A stretch of DNA of 64,000 bases from Rubrobacter_A sp965214435. GTDB lineage: Bacteria; Actinomycetota; Rubrobacteria; Rubrobacterales; Rubrobacteraceae. A program made the position numbers and the translations under genes. The notes under the pieces are model-generated. The model ran no database searches. It was not told where the DNA came from and saw only the letters and a list, made by a program, of their open reading frames with translations. Positions 1-8,200 of the stretch are shown here, piece by piece; position 1 is the first letter of the stretch; each line of letters opens with the position of its first letter. The stretch spans positions 682,001 through 746,000 of the forward strand of contig OZ243960.1 in NCBI GenBank assembly GCA_965214435.1, read 5' to 3'.

Positions 1-1061
1 AGGAGCGGCCGTCCCTGAACCTCCTCGACCGTCGGGATGCGGGCCGCTACCTCGACGCCGTCCGCGAGGCGGTTTTAGAGGTGCTAGAGACCGCGGACCT
101 GGAAGGCGACGACGCGCTTCTTAGAGACGGTTTTGTCTACAACATGATCCTGCAGCACGAGTACCAGCACAACGAGACGATGCTACAAACCCTCCAGCTC
201 ATGGGGGGCGAAGGCTACAAACCGGCCTCGAAAGTAGAGCTTCCCGCTGGAGACCCCGCCGCCGCAGAAGAGATGGTCTTCGTACCCGGCGGCGCGTTCG
301 TAATGGGCACCGACGACCGCAGCGTGGCTTTAGATAACGAGCGCGGCGCCCACGAGGTAGACGTGCCGGACTTCCACCTGGACAAGACCCCTGTAACGAA
401 CCGGCAGTTCGTAGCGTTCGTCGAAGATGGGGGCTACGAGCGCGAGAACCTCTGGGAGCCGGAGGGCTGGCGGTGGATAAAAGCGGAGGACATGACTACT
501 CCGAAGCACTGGTACCAGCCGGAACCGCACTCCTGGTGGACGGTGCGCTTCGGGTTTGACGAGCCGCTCGACCCCGACGCCCCGGTCGTGCACGTCTCGT
601 GGTACGAGGCCGACGCGTACGCCCGGTGGGCCGGAAAACGCCTCCCGACGGAGGCCGAGTGGGAGAAAGCAGCCTCCTGGAACCCCAGCGAAAGCACCGC
701 TGGCGGGAAAGGGAGGCTTTATCCGTGGGGGAACGAGCCCCCGACACCCGAGAAGGCGAACCTCGACCAGCTAGCCTTCCGGGCGGCGCGGGTCGGGATG
801 TACCCGGCCGGGGCAAGCCCCTGCGGAGCTCTCGGCATGGTCGGGGATGTCTGGGAGTGGACGGCGAGCGAGTTCACCGGCTACCCGGGCTTTGAGTCGT
901 TTCCGTACAAGGAGTACTCGGAGGTATTCTTCGACGCCGGTTACCGGGTATTGCGGGGCGGGTCGTGGGCGACCCGTCCGGGGGCGGTAAGGAACACGTT
1001 TCGCAACTGGGATCATCCAATAAGACGCCAGCTCTTTGTAGGACTCCGCTGTGCGAAATAG
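1..1061 (+). CDS. egtB: Ergothioneine biosynthesis protein EgtB, 5' end outside window
   Basis: Non-haem iron sulfoxide synthase that joins hercynine to a thiol donor with O2 during ergothioneine synthesis. The frame is open from base 3, so the GTG at 81 is internal and the gene enters from the left edge. The DinB-like iron-binding motif HxxxHxE is visible (His codons at 156 and 168, Glu at 174). From about base 276 an FGE/sulfatase-modifying-factor fold follows, with GGAFVMGTD near its start and GDVWEWT and RVLRGGSW near its end. The C-terminus looks complete. It is followed by egtC and egtD on the same strand, which supports the assignment. Whether egtA lies upstream cannot be seen. Confidence 0.93.
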   Translation, partial: ERPSLNLLDRRDAGRYLDAVREAVLEVLETADLEGDDALLRDGFVYNMILQHEYQHNETMLQTLQLMGGEGYKPASKVELPAGDPAAAEEMVFVPGGAFVMGTDDRSVALDNERGAHEVDVPDFHLDKTPVTNRQFVAFVEDGGYERENLWEPEGWRWIKAEDMTTPKHWYQPEPHSWWTVRFGFDEPLDPDAPVVHVSWYEADAYARWAGKRLPTEAEWEKAASWNPSESTAGGKGRLYPWGNEPPTPEKANLDQLAFRAARVGMYPAGASPCGALGMVGDVWEWTASEFTGYPGFESFPYKEYSEVFFDAGYRVLRGGSWATRPGAVRNTFRNWDHPIRRQLFVGLRCAK

Positions 1062-1115
1062 CTATCTAGCCAGTCAGCTACCCGGCACTTCAGCTAGCCA
1101 GCTTTTTGCTGACGG

Positions 1116-1139
1116 GCTGACAAGCTGAAATGCTGAAAG
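1116..1139 (-). repeat. Dispersed intergenic repeat, copy 1
   Basis: The sequence between egtB and egtC, read on the minus strand, contains CAGCATTTCAGCTTGTCAGC (1116-1135). The same 20 bases occur at 46607-46626, and 15 of them recur at 28523-28537. Just upstream, CAGC-TTTTT-GCTG can form a small hairpin. All three copies lie in intergenic DNA just 3' of a gene. Function unknown. Confidence 0.7.
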
Positions 1140-1146
1140 ACTTCTA

Positions 1147-1989
1147 GTGTGCCGGATGGCCGCGTACCTCGGGGGGCCGGAGGTTGCGCTCTCCTCTGTA
1201 GTGCTGGAGCCGGAGCACTCGCTCGTCGTACAGGCTTACGCTCCGAAGGAGATGCTCTCCGGAACGGTTAATGTGGACGGGTTCGGCGTCGGCTGGTACG
1301 TGCCGGATGGGCAAAGCTCCGGAGAGGTAGACCCGGAGCCCGCGGTCTACCGCTCGAACGACCCGATCTGGACGGACCGGAGCTTCGCCGGTATAGCCCC
1401 GAAGCTCCGGTCCCGGGCGGTTTTCGCCGCCGTCCGGGACGCGACCCCCGGCCTGCCAGCCGAAGAGAGCGGGGTCCCGCCGTTCGCCGCCGGTCCCTAC
1501 ACGTTCATGCACAACGGCGCTGTAGAAGATTTTCGCAGTAGAGCCATGCGTCCGCTACGGGAGGCCCTGAGCGACGAGTCCTACGCGATGCTCCTCGGGG
1601 TCTCCGACTCCGAGACGGTCTTCGCCGGCCTCCTGGACCGCATCCTCGGCCGGAACTCGTACGGTAGTCAGGAACCGATGGGCCTGGCGGCGGCCGCCGC
1701 CGAAACGGTCCGGCAGGTCTCGGCGCTCGGCGAGAAGTTAGGTCTACAGGTCACGCTGAACCTCGGCGTCACGGACGGCGTTTCGATGGCCTTTACCCGC
1801 TACTCGCTCCAGGGACCGGGAAACTCGCTCTACTACCTCGAAGACGGTGGTTCATCTCCGGGAGCCGTCGTGGTCGCCTCCGAGCGCCTCGACGGAGACC
1901 CCGGCTGGACGGCGGTCCCCGACCGGCACCTCCTGCTAGTTAGAGGCCCCGATAGCGGCGTAGAGTTGCATCCGCTGCAAACCTCCTGA
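1147..1989 (+). CDS. egtC: Gamma-glutamyl-hercynylcysteine sulfoxide hydrolase EgtC
   Basis: Class II (Ntn-type) glutamine amidotransferase-like hydrolase of 280 residues. It removes the gamma-glutamyl group from the EgtB product in the gamma-glutamylcysteine branch of ergothioneine synthesis. The GTG start at 1147 puts Cys at position 2 (MCRMAAYLGG). This is the expected catalytic N-terminal nucleophile after Met removal, and it fixes the start. The FMHNGAV motif of the fold follows around residue 120. The gene lies 85 bases after egtB and 49 bases before egtD. Having egtC suggests that the EgtB here uses gamma-glutamylcysteine rather than free cysteine (inference). Confidence 0.93.
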   Translation: MCRMAAYLGGPEVALSSVVLEPEHSLVVQAYAPKEMLSGTVNVDGFGVGWYVPDGQSSGEVDPEPAVYRSNDPIWTDRSFAGIAPKLRSRAVFAAVRDATPGLPAEESGVPPFAAGPYTFMHNGAVEDFRSRAMRPLREALSDESYAMLLGVSDSETVFAGLLDRILGRNSYGSQEPMGLAAAAAETVRQVSALGEKLGLQVTLNLGVTDGVSMAFTRYSLQGPGNSLYYLEDGGSSPGAVVVASERLDGDPGWTAVPDRHLLLVRGPDSGVELHPLQTS

Positions 1990-2038
1990 CGCAGCTACCC
2001 CAAACAAACCACAGCTAGAATTAAAAGGGAAGTGATCC

Positions 2039-3091
2039 ATGTCCGGCACACCCGGCAAGGTGACAGTAGAAAAGCTAGAAACGGATAACACCCCGACGTC
2101 CGGAGGGCCGGACGAGTTCGCCCGCGACGCGCGGGCCGGGCTTACATCCGTGCCGAAAGACCTCTCGCCGTGGCCCAAGTACTTCTACGATGCGCAGGGC
2201 TCGGAGATATTCGAGGAGATAACCGCCCAGCCCGAGTACTACCAGACCCGTACGGAACTCTCCATCCTGGAGAAGCGCGCGGAGGACCTCGTATCCCGCT
2301 GTAACTGCCGGGAGCTTGTCGAGTTGGGTTCCGGCTCGGCCAGTAAGACCCGGACCCTATTGGACGCCATGCTCGCCTTCCGCGGCCCGGAGCCCGTGCG
2401 CTACATGCCGCTGGATGTCAGCGCGAGTGCGGTTGAGGAGAGTGCCGGGAGGCTCAAGGAAGAGTACCCGGCTCTAGAGGTCTCCGGCTTTGTCGGGGAC
2501 TTCGACCGCTCTCTAAAGCGCCTGCTAGAAGCGTCTTCAGGAGGAAACTCCGGCGGAGCCCAGGCTGGAGACCCGGCTGGCCGGCTGGTCATCTTTCTCG
2601 GGGGAACCATCGGGAACTTCACCCCGGAGCGGAGGGAGGAGTTTCTGCGGGAGGTTCGCTCCGGGCTCCGGGCCGGGGAGCACCTGCTGGTCGGGGTAGA
2701 CCTGGTAAAAGACCGCGGCGTGCTGGAAGCCGCCTACGCTGATGCGGCCGGCGTCACGGCTCGCTTCAACAAGAACCTGCTCCGCGTCCTGAACGACAGG
2801 CTCGGCGGCGGGTTCGACCCGGACCTGTTCTCGCACCGGGCGGTGTTTAACGAGGAGCGCGAGCGCATCGAGATGTGGCTCTACTCGGACGTGGACCAAG
2901 AAGTTTACCTGCCGGGGTTGGACCTCGCGGTCCGGTTCGAGGCCGGAGAGGGTATGAGAACGGAGATCAGCGCGAAGTTCACCCCCGACTCGGCCCGCAA
3001 GATGTTCGCCGACACCGGCTTCGCGCTAGTGGACTTCTATACCGACGATAAGGACCTCTTCGGTCTCGCCCTCGGCGTGGCGGACCGCTGA
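2039..3091 (+). CDS. egtD: L-histidine N-alpha-methyltransferase EgtD
   Basis: SAM-dependent enzyme that trimethylates histidine to hercynine, the first committed step of ergothioneine synthesis. At 350 residues it is slightly longer than typical EgtD (about 320). The N-terminal KYFYDAQGSEIFEEIT block, the SAM-binding VELGSGSASKTR and the FLGGTIGNF segment are hallmarks of the family. ATG at 2039 follows the AAAAGGGAA stretch. It is the last gene of the egtB-egtC-egtD run. The next gene (corA) is convergent and begins 18 bases downstream, so transcription probably stops here. Confidence 0.94.
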   Translation: MSGTPGKVTVEKLETDNTPTSGGPDEFARDARAGLTSVPKDLSPWPKYFYDAQGSEIFEEITAQPEYYQTRTELSILEKRAEDLVSRCNCRELVELGSGSASKTRTLLDAMLAFRGPEPVRYMPLDVSASAVEESAGRLKEEYPALEVSGFVGDFDRSLKRLLEASSGGNSGGAQAGDPAGRLVIFLGGTIGNFTPERREEFLREVRSGLRAGEHLLVGVDLVKDRGVLEAAYADAAGVTARFNKNLLRVLNDRLGGGFDPDLFSHRAVFNEERERIEMWLYSDVDQEVYLPGLDLAVRFEAGEGMRTEISAKFTPDSARKMFADTGFALVDFYTDDKDLFGLALGVADR

Positions 3092-3109
3092 TAGTAGCCT
3101 TTTATAAAC

Positions 3110-4132
3110 TTAGAAAATGTTCTTGCGCCGCAGGTAGAAAAGCATCCCGATACCGAGCGCGGAGCACAGCGTGATCACGGCGTAGAAGCCGAAGCGCCAG
3201 CCCGTCTCCGGCATGTAGTCGAAGTTCATACCGTAGATGCCGGTTATAAAGGTCAGCGGCAGGAAGACGGTCGCTATGGCCGTGAGCCGCTGCATGCTCT
3301 GGTTTATGCGCTGGGTCTGGCGGGTGGTGTAGATGTCGAGCGAGCCGGTGAGGTAGTCGCGCATGGTGTCGATCATGTCCACTACCCGCGAGAGGTGGTC
3401 GCGCACGTCGTCGTAGTACGCCCGGCTATCCTCCGGGACGAGCCGGACGGTCGGCTTCATCAGGACCGTGATCACATCCCGCAGCGGTACCGCCAGCCGC
3501 CGCAACGCCGATAGCTCGTGCTTGAGGTGAAACAGGGAGTCCAACACCTTGTCCGAGGCGTCCTCTCCCTCTTCCATGAGGTCTTCCTCGATGCCGTCCA
3601 CGATGGCCGAAAGCCGGTTCATTATCGGCAGGTACTCGTCCACCACGGCGTCAAAGACCGTGTGGGCCACGTTAGCCGGAGAGGAGGAAACGAAGTCGCT
3701 GCCGCCCATGAGACGCCGCCGCACCCGGTCTAGCTCCCTTAGAGGCCGCGGGTGGACGCAGACCACGTAGTTCGTCCCGACGTACATGTCCACCTCGACG
3801 GTCTGGACCCGCCGGGTCTTTTCCGAGAGGTGGAAGGAGAAGAGTGCCACAAAGAGGTACTCGTCGTAGATGTCTATCTTCGGCAGGTGGCTCTTGGTGA
3901 AACAGTCCTCTATGGTTAGTTCGTCAAAGCCGAACACCTCTTGCAGCAGCCTTCCGTATGGCCCGTTCTGTCCGCCCTCGATGCTGTAGATGTCGCACCA
4001 CACGAGGGACTCGGGGTCGGAGAGGTAGCCGGGAAGGTCTTCCAGGGCGACGTCCTCCCGGAGCCGGCCGGAACCTTCGAGGACCAGGAGGTTCACGCTC
4101 TCCGGAAGCTTCTTTGTCTGCGTGTACTCCAT
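3110..4132 (-). CDS. corA: CorA-type magnesium/cobalt channel
   Basis: Divalent-cation channel of the CorA/MIT family. It has a long soluble N-terminal funnel, then two C-terminal membrane helices separated by the signature GMN (YGMNFDY, about 45 residues from the end). The terminus is basic (RRKNIF). I chose ATG at 4132 (MEYTQTKKL, 340 aa) over the upstream start at 4150. A perfect TATAAT lies 9 bases before 4132 and overlaps the upstream start region, which suggests a leaderless or nearly leaderless mRNA. The gene converges on egtD. Confidence 0.92.
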   Translation of the reverse strand: MEYTQTKKLPESVNLLVLEGSGRLREDVALEDLPGYLSDPESLVWCDIYSIEGGQNGPYGRLLQEVFGFDELTIEDCFTKSHLPKIDIYDEYLFVALFSFHLSEKTRRVQTVEVDMYVGTNYVVCVHPRPLRELDRVRRRLMGGSDFVSSSPANVAHTVFDAVVDEYLPIMNRLSAIVDGIEEDLMEEGEDASDKVLDSLFHLKHELSALRRLAVPLRDVITVLMKPTVRLVPEDSRAYYDDVRDHLSRVVDMIDTMRDYLTGSLDIYTTRQTQRINQSMQRLTAIATVFLPLTFITGIYGMNFDYMPETGWRFGFYAVITLCSALGIGMLFYLRRKNIF

Positions 4133-4141
4133 AAGAATTCG

Positions 4142-4147
4142 ATTATA
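4142..4147 (-). promoter_or_regulatory. Candidate -10 box for corA (leaderless start)
   Basis: TATAAT on the minus strand ends 9 bases before ATG 4132. A transcript starting 5-9 bases downstream would have little or no 5' leader. No good -35 hexamer is visible, so the call is tentative. Confidence 0.4.
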
Positions 4148-4306
4148 CAACCAACCCGTAAACCGGCGGCCTTGTTACCACGACCTTGTTCCGAACAGCC
4201 GGGTACACGGCTTACAGCCAGATTCCGTGCCGGATCCGCTCGGCCGAGCGGATACAATCTGCCCGGCTGACAGAGCAACGTTCGCAAGCAACCACAGGAG
4301 TACGAG

Positions 4307-5188
4307 ATGAGCCAGGAGCAAAACCCGACAAACGGTTCCCCAAACGCCGCGGCCGCCGGCACGCTAAAGGTCGGCGACCTCTCCGTAAACCGGCTCGGTT
4401 TCGGGGCGATGAGGATTACCGGCGAGGGCATCTGGGGAGATCCACCAGACCCCGAGGGTGCCCGCCAGTTGCTGCGGCGGGTAGTGGAGCTCGGGATAAA
4501 CCTGATCGACACCGCCGACTCCTACGGCCCGGACGTCTCCGAGCGGCTTATCGGGGAGGCGCTATATCCCTACCCCGAAGACCTGGTAATCGCCACCAAA
4601 GGCGGCTTGGTCCGCGGCGGCCCCGGTGACTGGCGGACAGACGGCCGCCCGGAACATTTAAAGGAAGCCTGCGAGGGAAGCCTGAAGCGACTGAAGCTGG
4701 ACGCGATACAGCTCTACCAGCTACACGCCCCGGACCGGAACGTACCCTTCGAGGAGTCCGTCGGCGCCGTGGCGGAGCTGCGGGAAGAAGGAAAAGTCCG
4801 CAACGTCGGGCTCTCGAACGTATCGGTCGAGCAGTTGGAGGCGGCCCTCCAGATAGTGCCGGTGGTCTCCGTGCAGAACCGCTACTCGCTCTCCAGCCGG
4901 GACACCGCCGACGTGCTCAAAGCCTGTGAGGAGCGCGGCATAGCCTTTCTGCCGTACTTTCCGCTGGCTGCCGGCAGGCTCAGCCGTCCCGGGGGACCGC
5001 TAGATGAGATATCCGCGTCCAAAAACGCTACCCAGTCCCAGGTAGCGCTCGCCTGGCTGCTCGGGTCCTCCCCGGTAACGGTGCCCATACCCGGAACCTC
5101 CTCGGCCGAACACCTCGAAGAAAACGTCGGTGCCGCCTCGGTCGAGCTTACGGACAAAGAGTTGGAGACCCTCTCCGGAGCTTCGTAG
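4307..5188 (+). CDS. Aldo/keto reductase
   Basis: NAD(P)H-dependent oxidoreductase of the aldo/keto reductase superfamily, 293 residues. The catalytic tetrad is visible: Asp and Tyr in DTADSYG, Lys in IATKGG and His in YQLHAPD. The cofactor-binding region near VPIPGTSS is also present. The start has a good Shine-Dalgarno (AGGAG, ATG at 4307). The N-terminal 20 residues are polar and poorly conserved. It stands alone between corA (divergent) and a large sensor kinase. Substrate unknown. Confidence 0.92.
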   Translation: MSQEQNPTNGSPNAAAAGTLKVGDLSVNRLGFGAMRITGEGIWGDPPDPEGARQLLRRVVELGINLIDTADSYGPDVSERLIGEALYPYPEDLVIATKGGLVRGGPGDWRTDGRPEHLKEACEGSLKRLKLDAIQLYQLHAPDRNVPFEESVGAVAELREEGKVRNVGLSNVSVEQLEAALQIVPVVSVQNRYSLSSRDTADVLKACEERGIAFLPYFPLAAGRLSRPGGPLDEISASKNATQSQVALAWLLGSSPVTVPIPGTSSAEHLEENVGAASVELTDKELETLSGAS

Positions 5189-5298
5189 ACCGGCGGACTT
5201 ACTATTTCGGCGTCCCGGCACTGCCCGCGCTAAAGCTTTGCCCTTCCGCGGCCGACAATACTGTTTAACAGCGGTCAAGGAAATTATCGGGAAAGCAG

Positions 5299-8200
5299 TT
5301 GCTCGCTATGCCGGAGGGTACGGGTCAGAATAGCGGTTTCTCTGTCGCCTCCGGGGCGGGTGCGAACGGCTGTAAAAAAGACCGTCGGACAGCGCTAAGT
5401 CACCTGCGGACCGTGAGCCCCGAGGTTGACTCCGTACTCCGGCGGCTCGTCGAAGACGTGGGCGGAGCCTTCAAGGCCGGGTTGTGCGCGGTAGAGCTAT
5501 CCTTACCCGGCAATCGGTGCCCGCGGGCGTGGTCTGGAGACCTGCCGGAAGACCTCGTAACCGGCTGGCACGAGACGCGCGGACGCGACCTCCACCGACG
5601 GGTGGTCGAGTGCGGAGCCCCGGTAGTCGAAGACCTCTCCGCTAGAGAGTCTGGAGACGGCGGGTCCGGTCTCACGTGCGATCTAAATTTAGGTTTTTAC
5701 GCCGGGGTGCCGCTTTCTACCTCCAGCGGCGATACCGTGGGAGTGCTGTACGCTCTACGCGGCGCGCTCCGGGAGTTTACCGGCGATGAGTTGGCGGTAA
5801 TGGAGGCTTTCGCCCGGGCGGCGACCGGTAGGCTGGAGTTACTCGACGCCTGGGCGCGGGAGAAGGAGGACAGGGACAAAGAAGCCCGGCGGAGCCGGGA
5901 GTTGCGGCAGGCGCTGGACTCCTCGCGGAATATGATCGCGACCCTGAGCCTCGAAGGCAGCTTCCGGTCCGTAAACCCGGCCTGTAAAGACCTGCTCGGC
6001 TACGAGCCGGAAGAGCTGGTGGGGCGCAGCTACCTGGAACTGATACATCCAGACGACGTCCCCTTTACCGCCGAACTAACGTCGGCCCTGGCATACGGAG
6101 AGGAAGAGGTCCGGTTTGAAAACCGATGTCTGACAAATACCGGTGCGGCGGTCTGGTTGGAATGGAACGTCACCTCCCTGCCGGATGACGGCGTCGCGTT
6201 CTGCATAATCCGTGACATCACCACGCGGAAGCAGGTCGAAGAGCTACAGACCGTCCGGGCGCGGCTCGCCGCCGGACGCGCCGACGTGGTCGCGGCGTTC
6301 GCCGGGGACGACGCCCTCCAAGGCGTCTTGCGCCGGGGCGCCGGGGCGCTTAAAAACCGCCTCGGACTGGCGGCCGTCCGGATCTGGCTTCTCGACCACG
6401 AGACCGGTGAGCCGCGCCTGCGGGCCAGCGCCGGAGCCGCCGGAGCGGGCGCGGAGACCGGGGCCGGAGAGACGGTCTTCCGGGCTGTAGAGCAGCGCAG
6501 ACCTTACACGACCGACGACGGCTCCGGCAGCTCGTCCTCCTCTCTCCCCGACGGAAACTCTGCCGCTGGCTATCCACTGATGTATCAGAACCGTCCGGTG
6601 GGAGCCATAGAGCTTCTCGACCGCGAGCCGTTTTCGCGGGACCTGCTAGATGAGATAGGTCCGGTAGCCGACGCGATAGCGCAGGGCATCGAGAGCCGGC
6701 GGGCCGGGGAAGAGCTGCGCGAGGCGGAAGAGCGGTTCCGCAGCACGTTCGACCAGGCGGCTATCGGCATGGCGATCAACGAGCTCGACGGACGTTTTGT
6801 CCGGGTAAACCGCACGCTGGAGGAGATGCTCGGCTACCCTGGAGCAGAGTTAGTGTCGAAGAGCATCTACGATATTAGTCACCCCGAAGACGTGGAGCTC
6901 AGCGGAGAGAAGCTCCAGCGGCTGTTGAGGGGTGAAGTCGACCGGTACAGGATCGAGAAGCGTTACCTCCACAAGAACGGCGAGCCGGTCTGGATATCGG
7001 CGAGCGTGTCCGCGGTAAAAGGCCCCGGCGGCGAGCCACTGTACCTGATCGCCCAGATACAAGATATTACCGAGCGCAAAAGAGCCGAAGAGGAGGTCCG
7101 GCGCCTCAACGAAGGTTTGGAGGAACGCGTCCGGGAGCGCACCGCCCAGCTAGAAGCCGCTCTCGCTGAGATAAAAGAGAACGACGAGCGGCTCCGGGAG
7201 AGCGAGGACCGCTATAGCCTCGTGCTCCAGGGGGCAAACGACGGCATCTTTGACTGGGACCTGCGTGAAGGGCAGTTCTACCTGAACAACCGGCTCTACG
7301 AAATCGCCGGCCTCTCCCGCCAGGACCGCGTGTTGAAGATCGAAGACCTGCCGCGGTACATTCACCCGGACGACCGGCGGCGCGTCCGGGAGAACCTTCT
7401 GGCGTACTTTGAGGGTGGAGCCGAGGAGTACGAGGAGGAGTTCCGTCTCCGGCACACCTCCGGGGAGTACCGCTACTGCATAGGCCGGGCAAAAGCCCGC
7501 CGCGACGGAGAGGGCCGGGCGATCCGTCTGGCGGGTTCCATCCGGGACGTAACCGAGAGCAAAGAGGCCGAGCGGGCTCTAAAGGAGAGCGAGCAACGTT
7601 ACAAGTCCCTATTCATGCACAACCCGCACGCGGTCTACTCGCTGGACCTCAAAGGGCGGTTCCTCAGCGCCAACCCGGCAACGGCGAAGCTAACCGGGTA
7701 CTCGGCCGGGGAATTGGTCGGAACCTTCTCCGGGGACCTTATAGCGCCCGAAGACCGGGAGCGCGGTCTGCGGCACTTTATGAGGGCGACCTGGGGACTA
7801 CCGCAGTCCTACGAGATGGGCCTGACCCACAAAGACGGGCAGCGGGTAGCCCTCTCCATGACCCAGGTGCCGATAGTGGTGGACGGCATCGTAGCGGGCG
7901 TCTACGGCATCTCCGAGAATATAACCGGCCGCAAACAGACCGAAGAGAAGCTAAAAAGGCTCGCCTCATTCCCCGAGTTAAACCAGAGCCCGGTAATCGA
8001 GGTCGGTCCCGAGGGAGACCTGTCTTACATAAACCCCGCCGCCGGAAAGCTCTTTCCCGACCTCCGGAACTTGGGCACGGAGCATCCAATACTCTACGGG
8101 TTACAAGAGGTAGCCGGCGACCTCGGTGACGGAAACTCCACCGCCGACGAGGTGGAGGTTGGAGACCGCATCTACCACCGGCTCGTCTCCCGGGTTCCGG

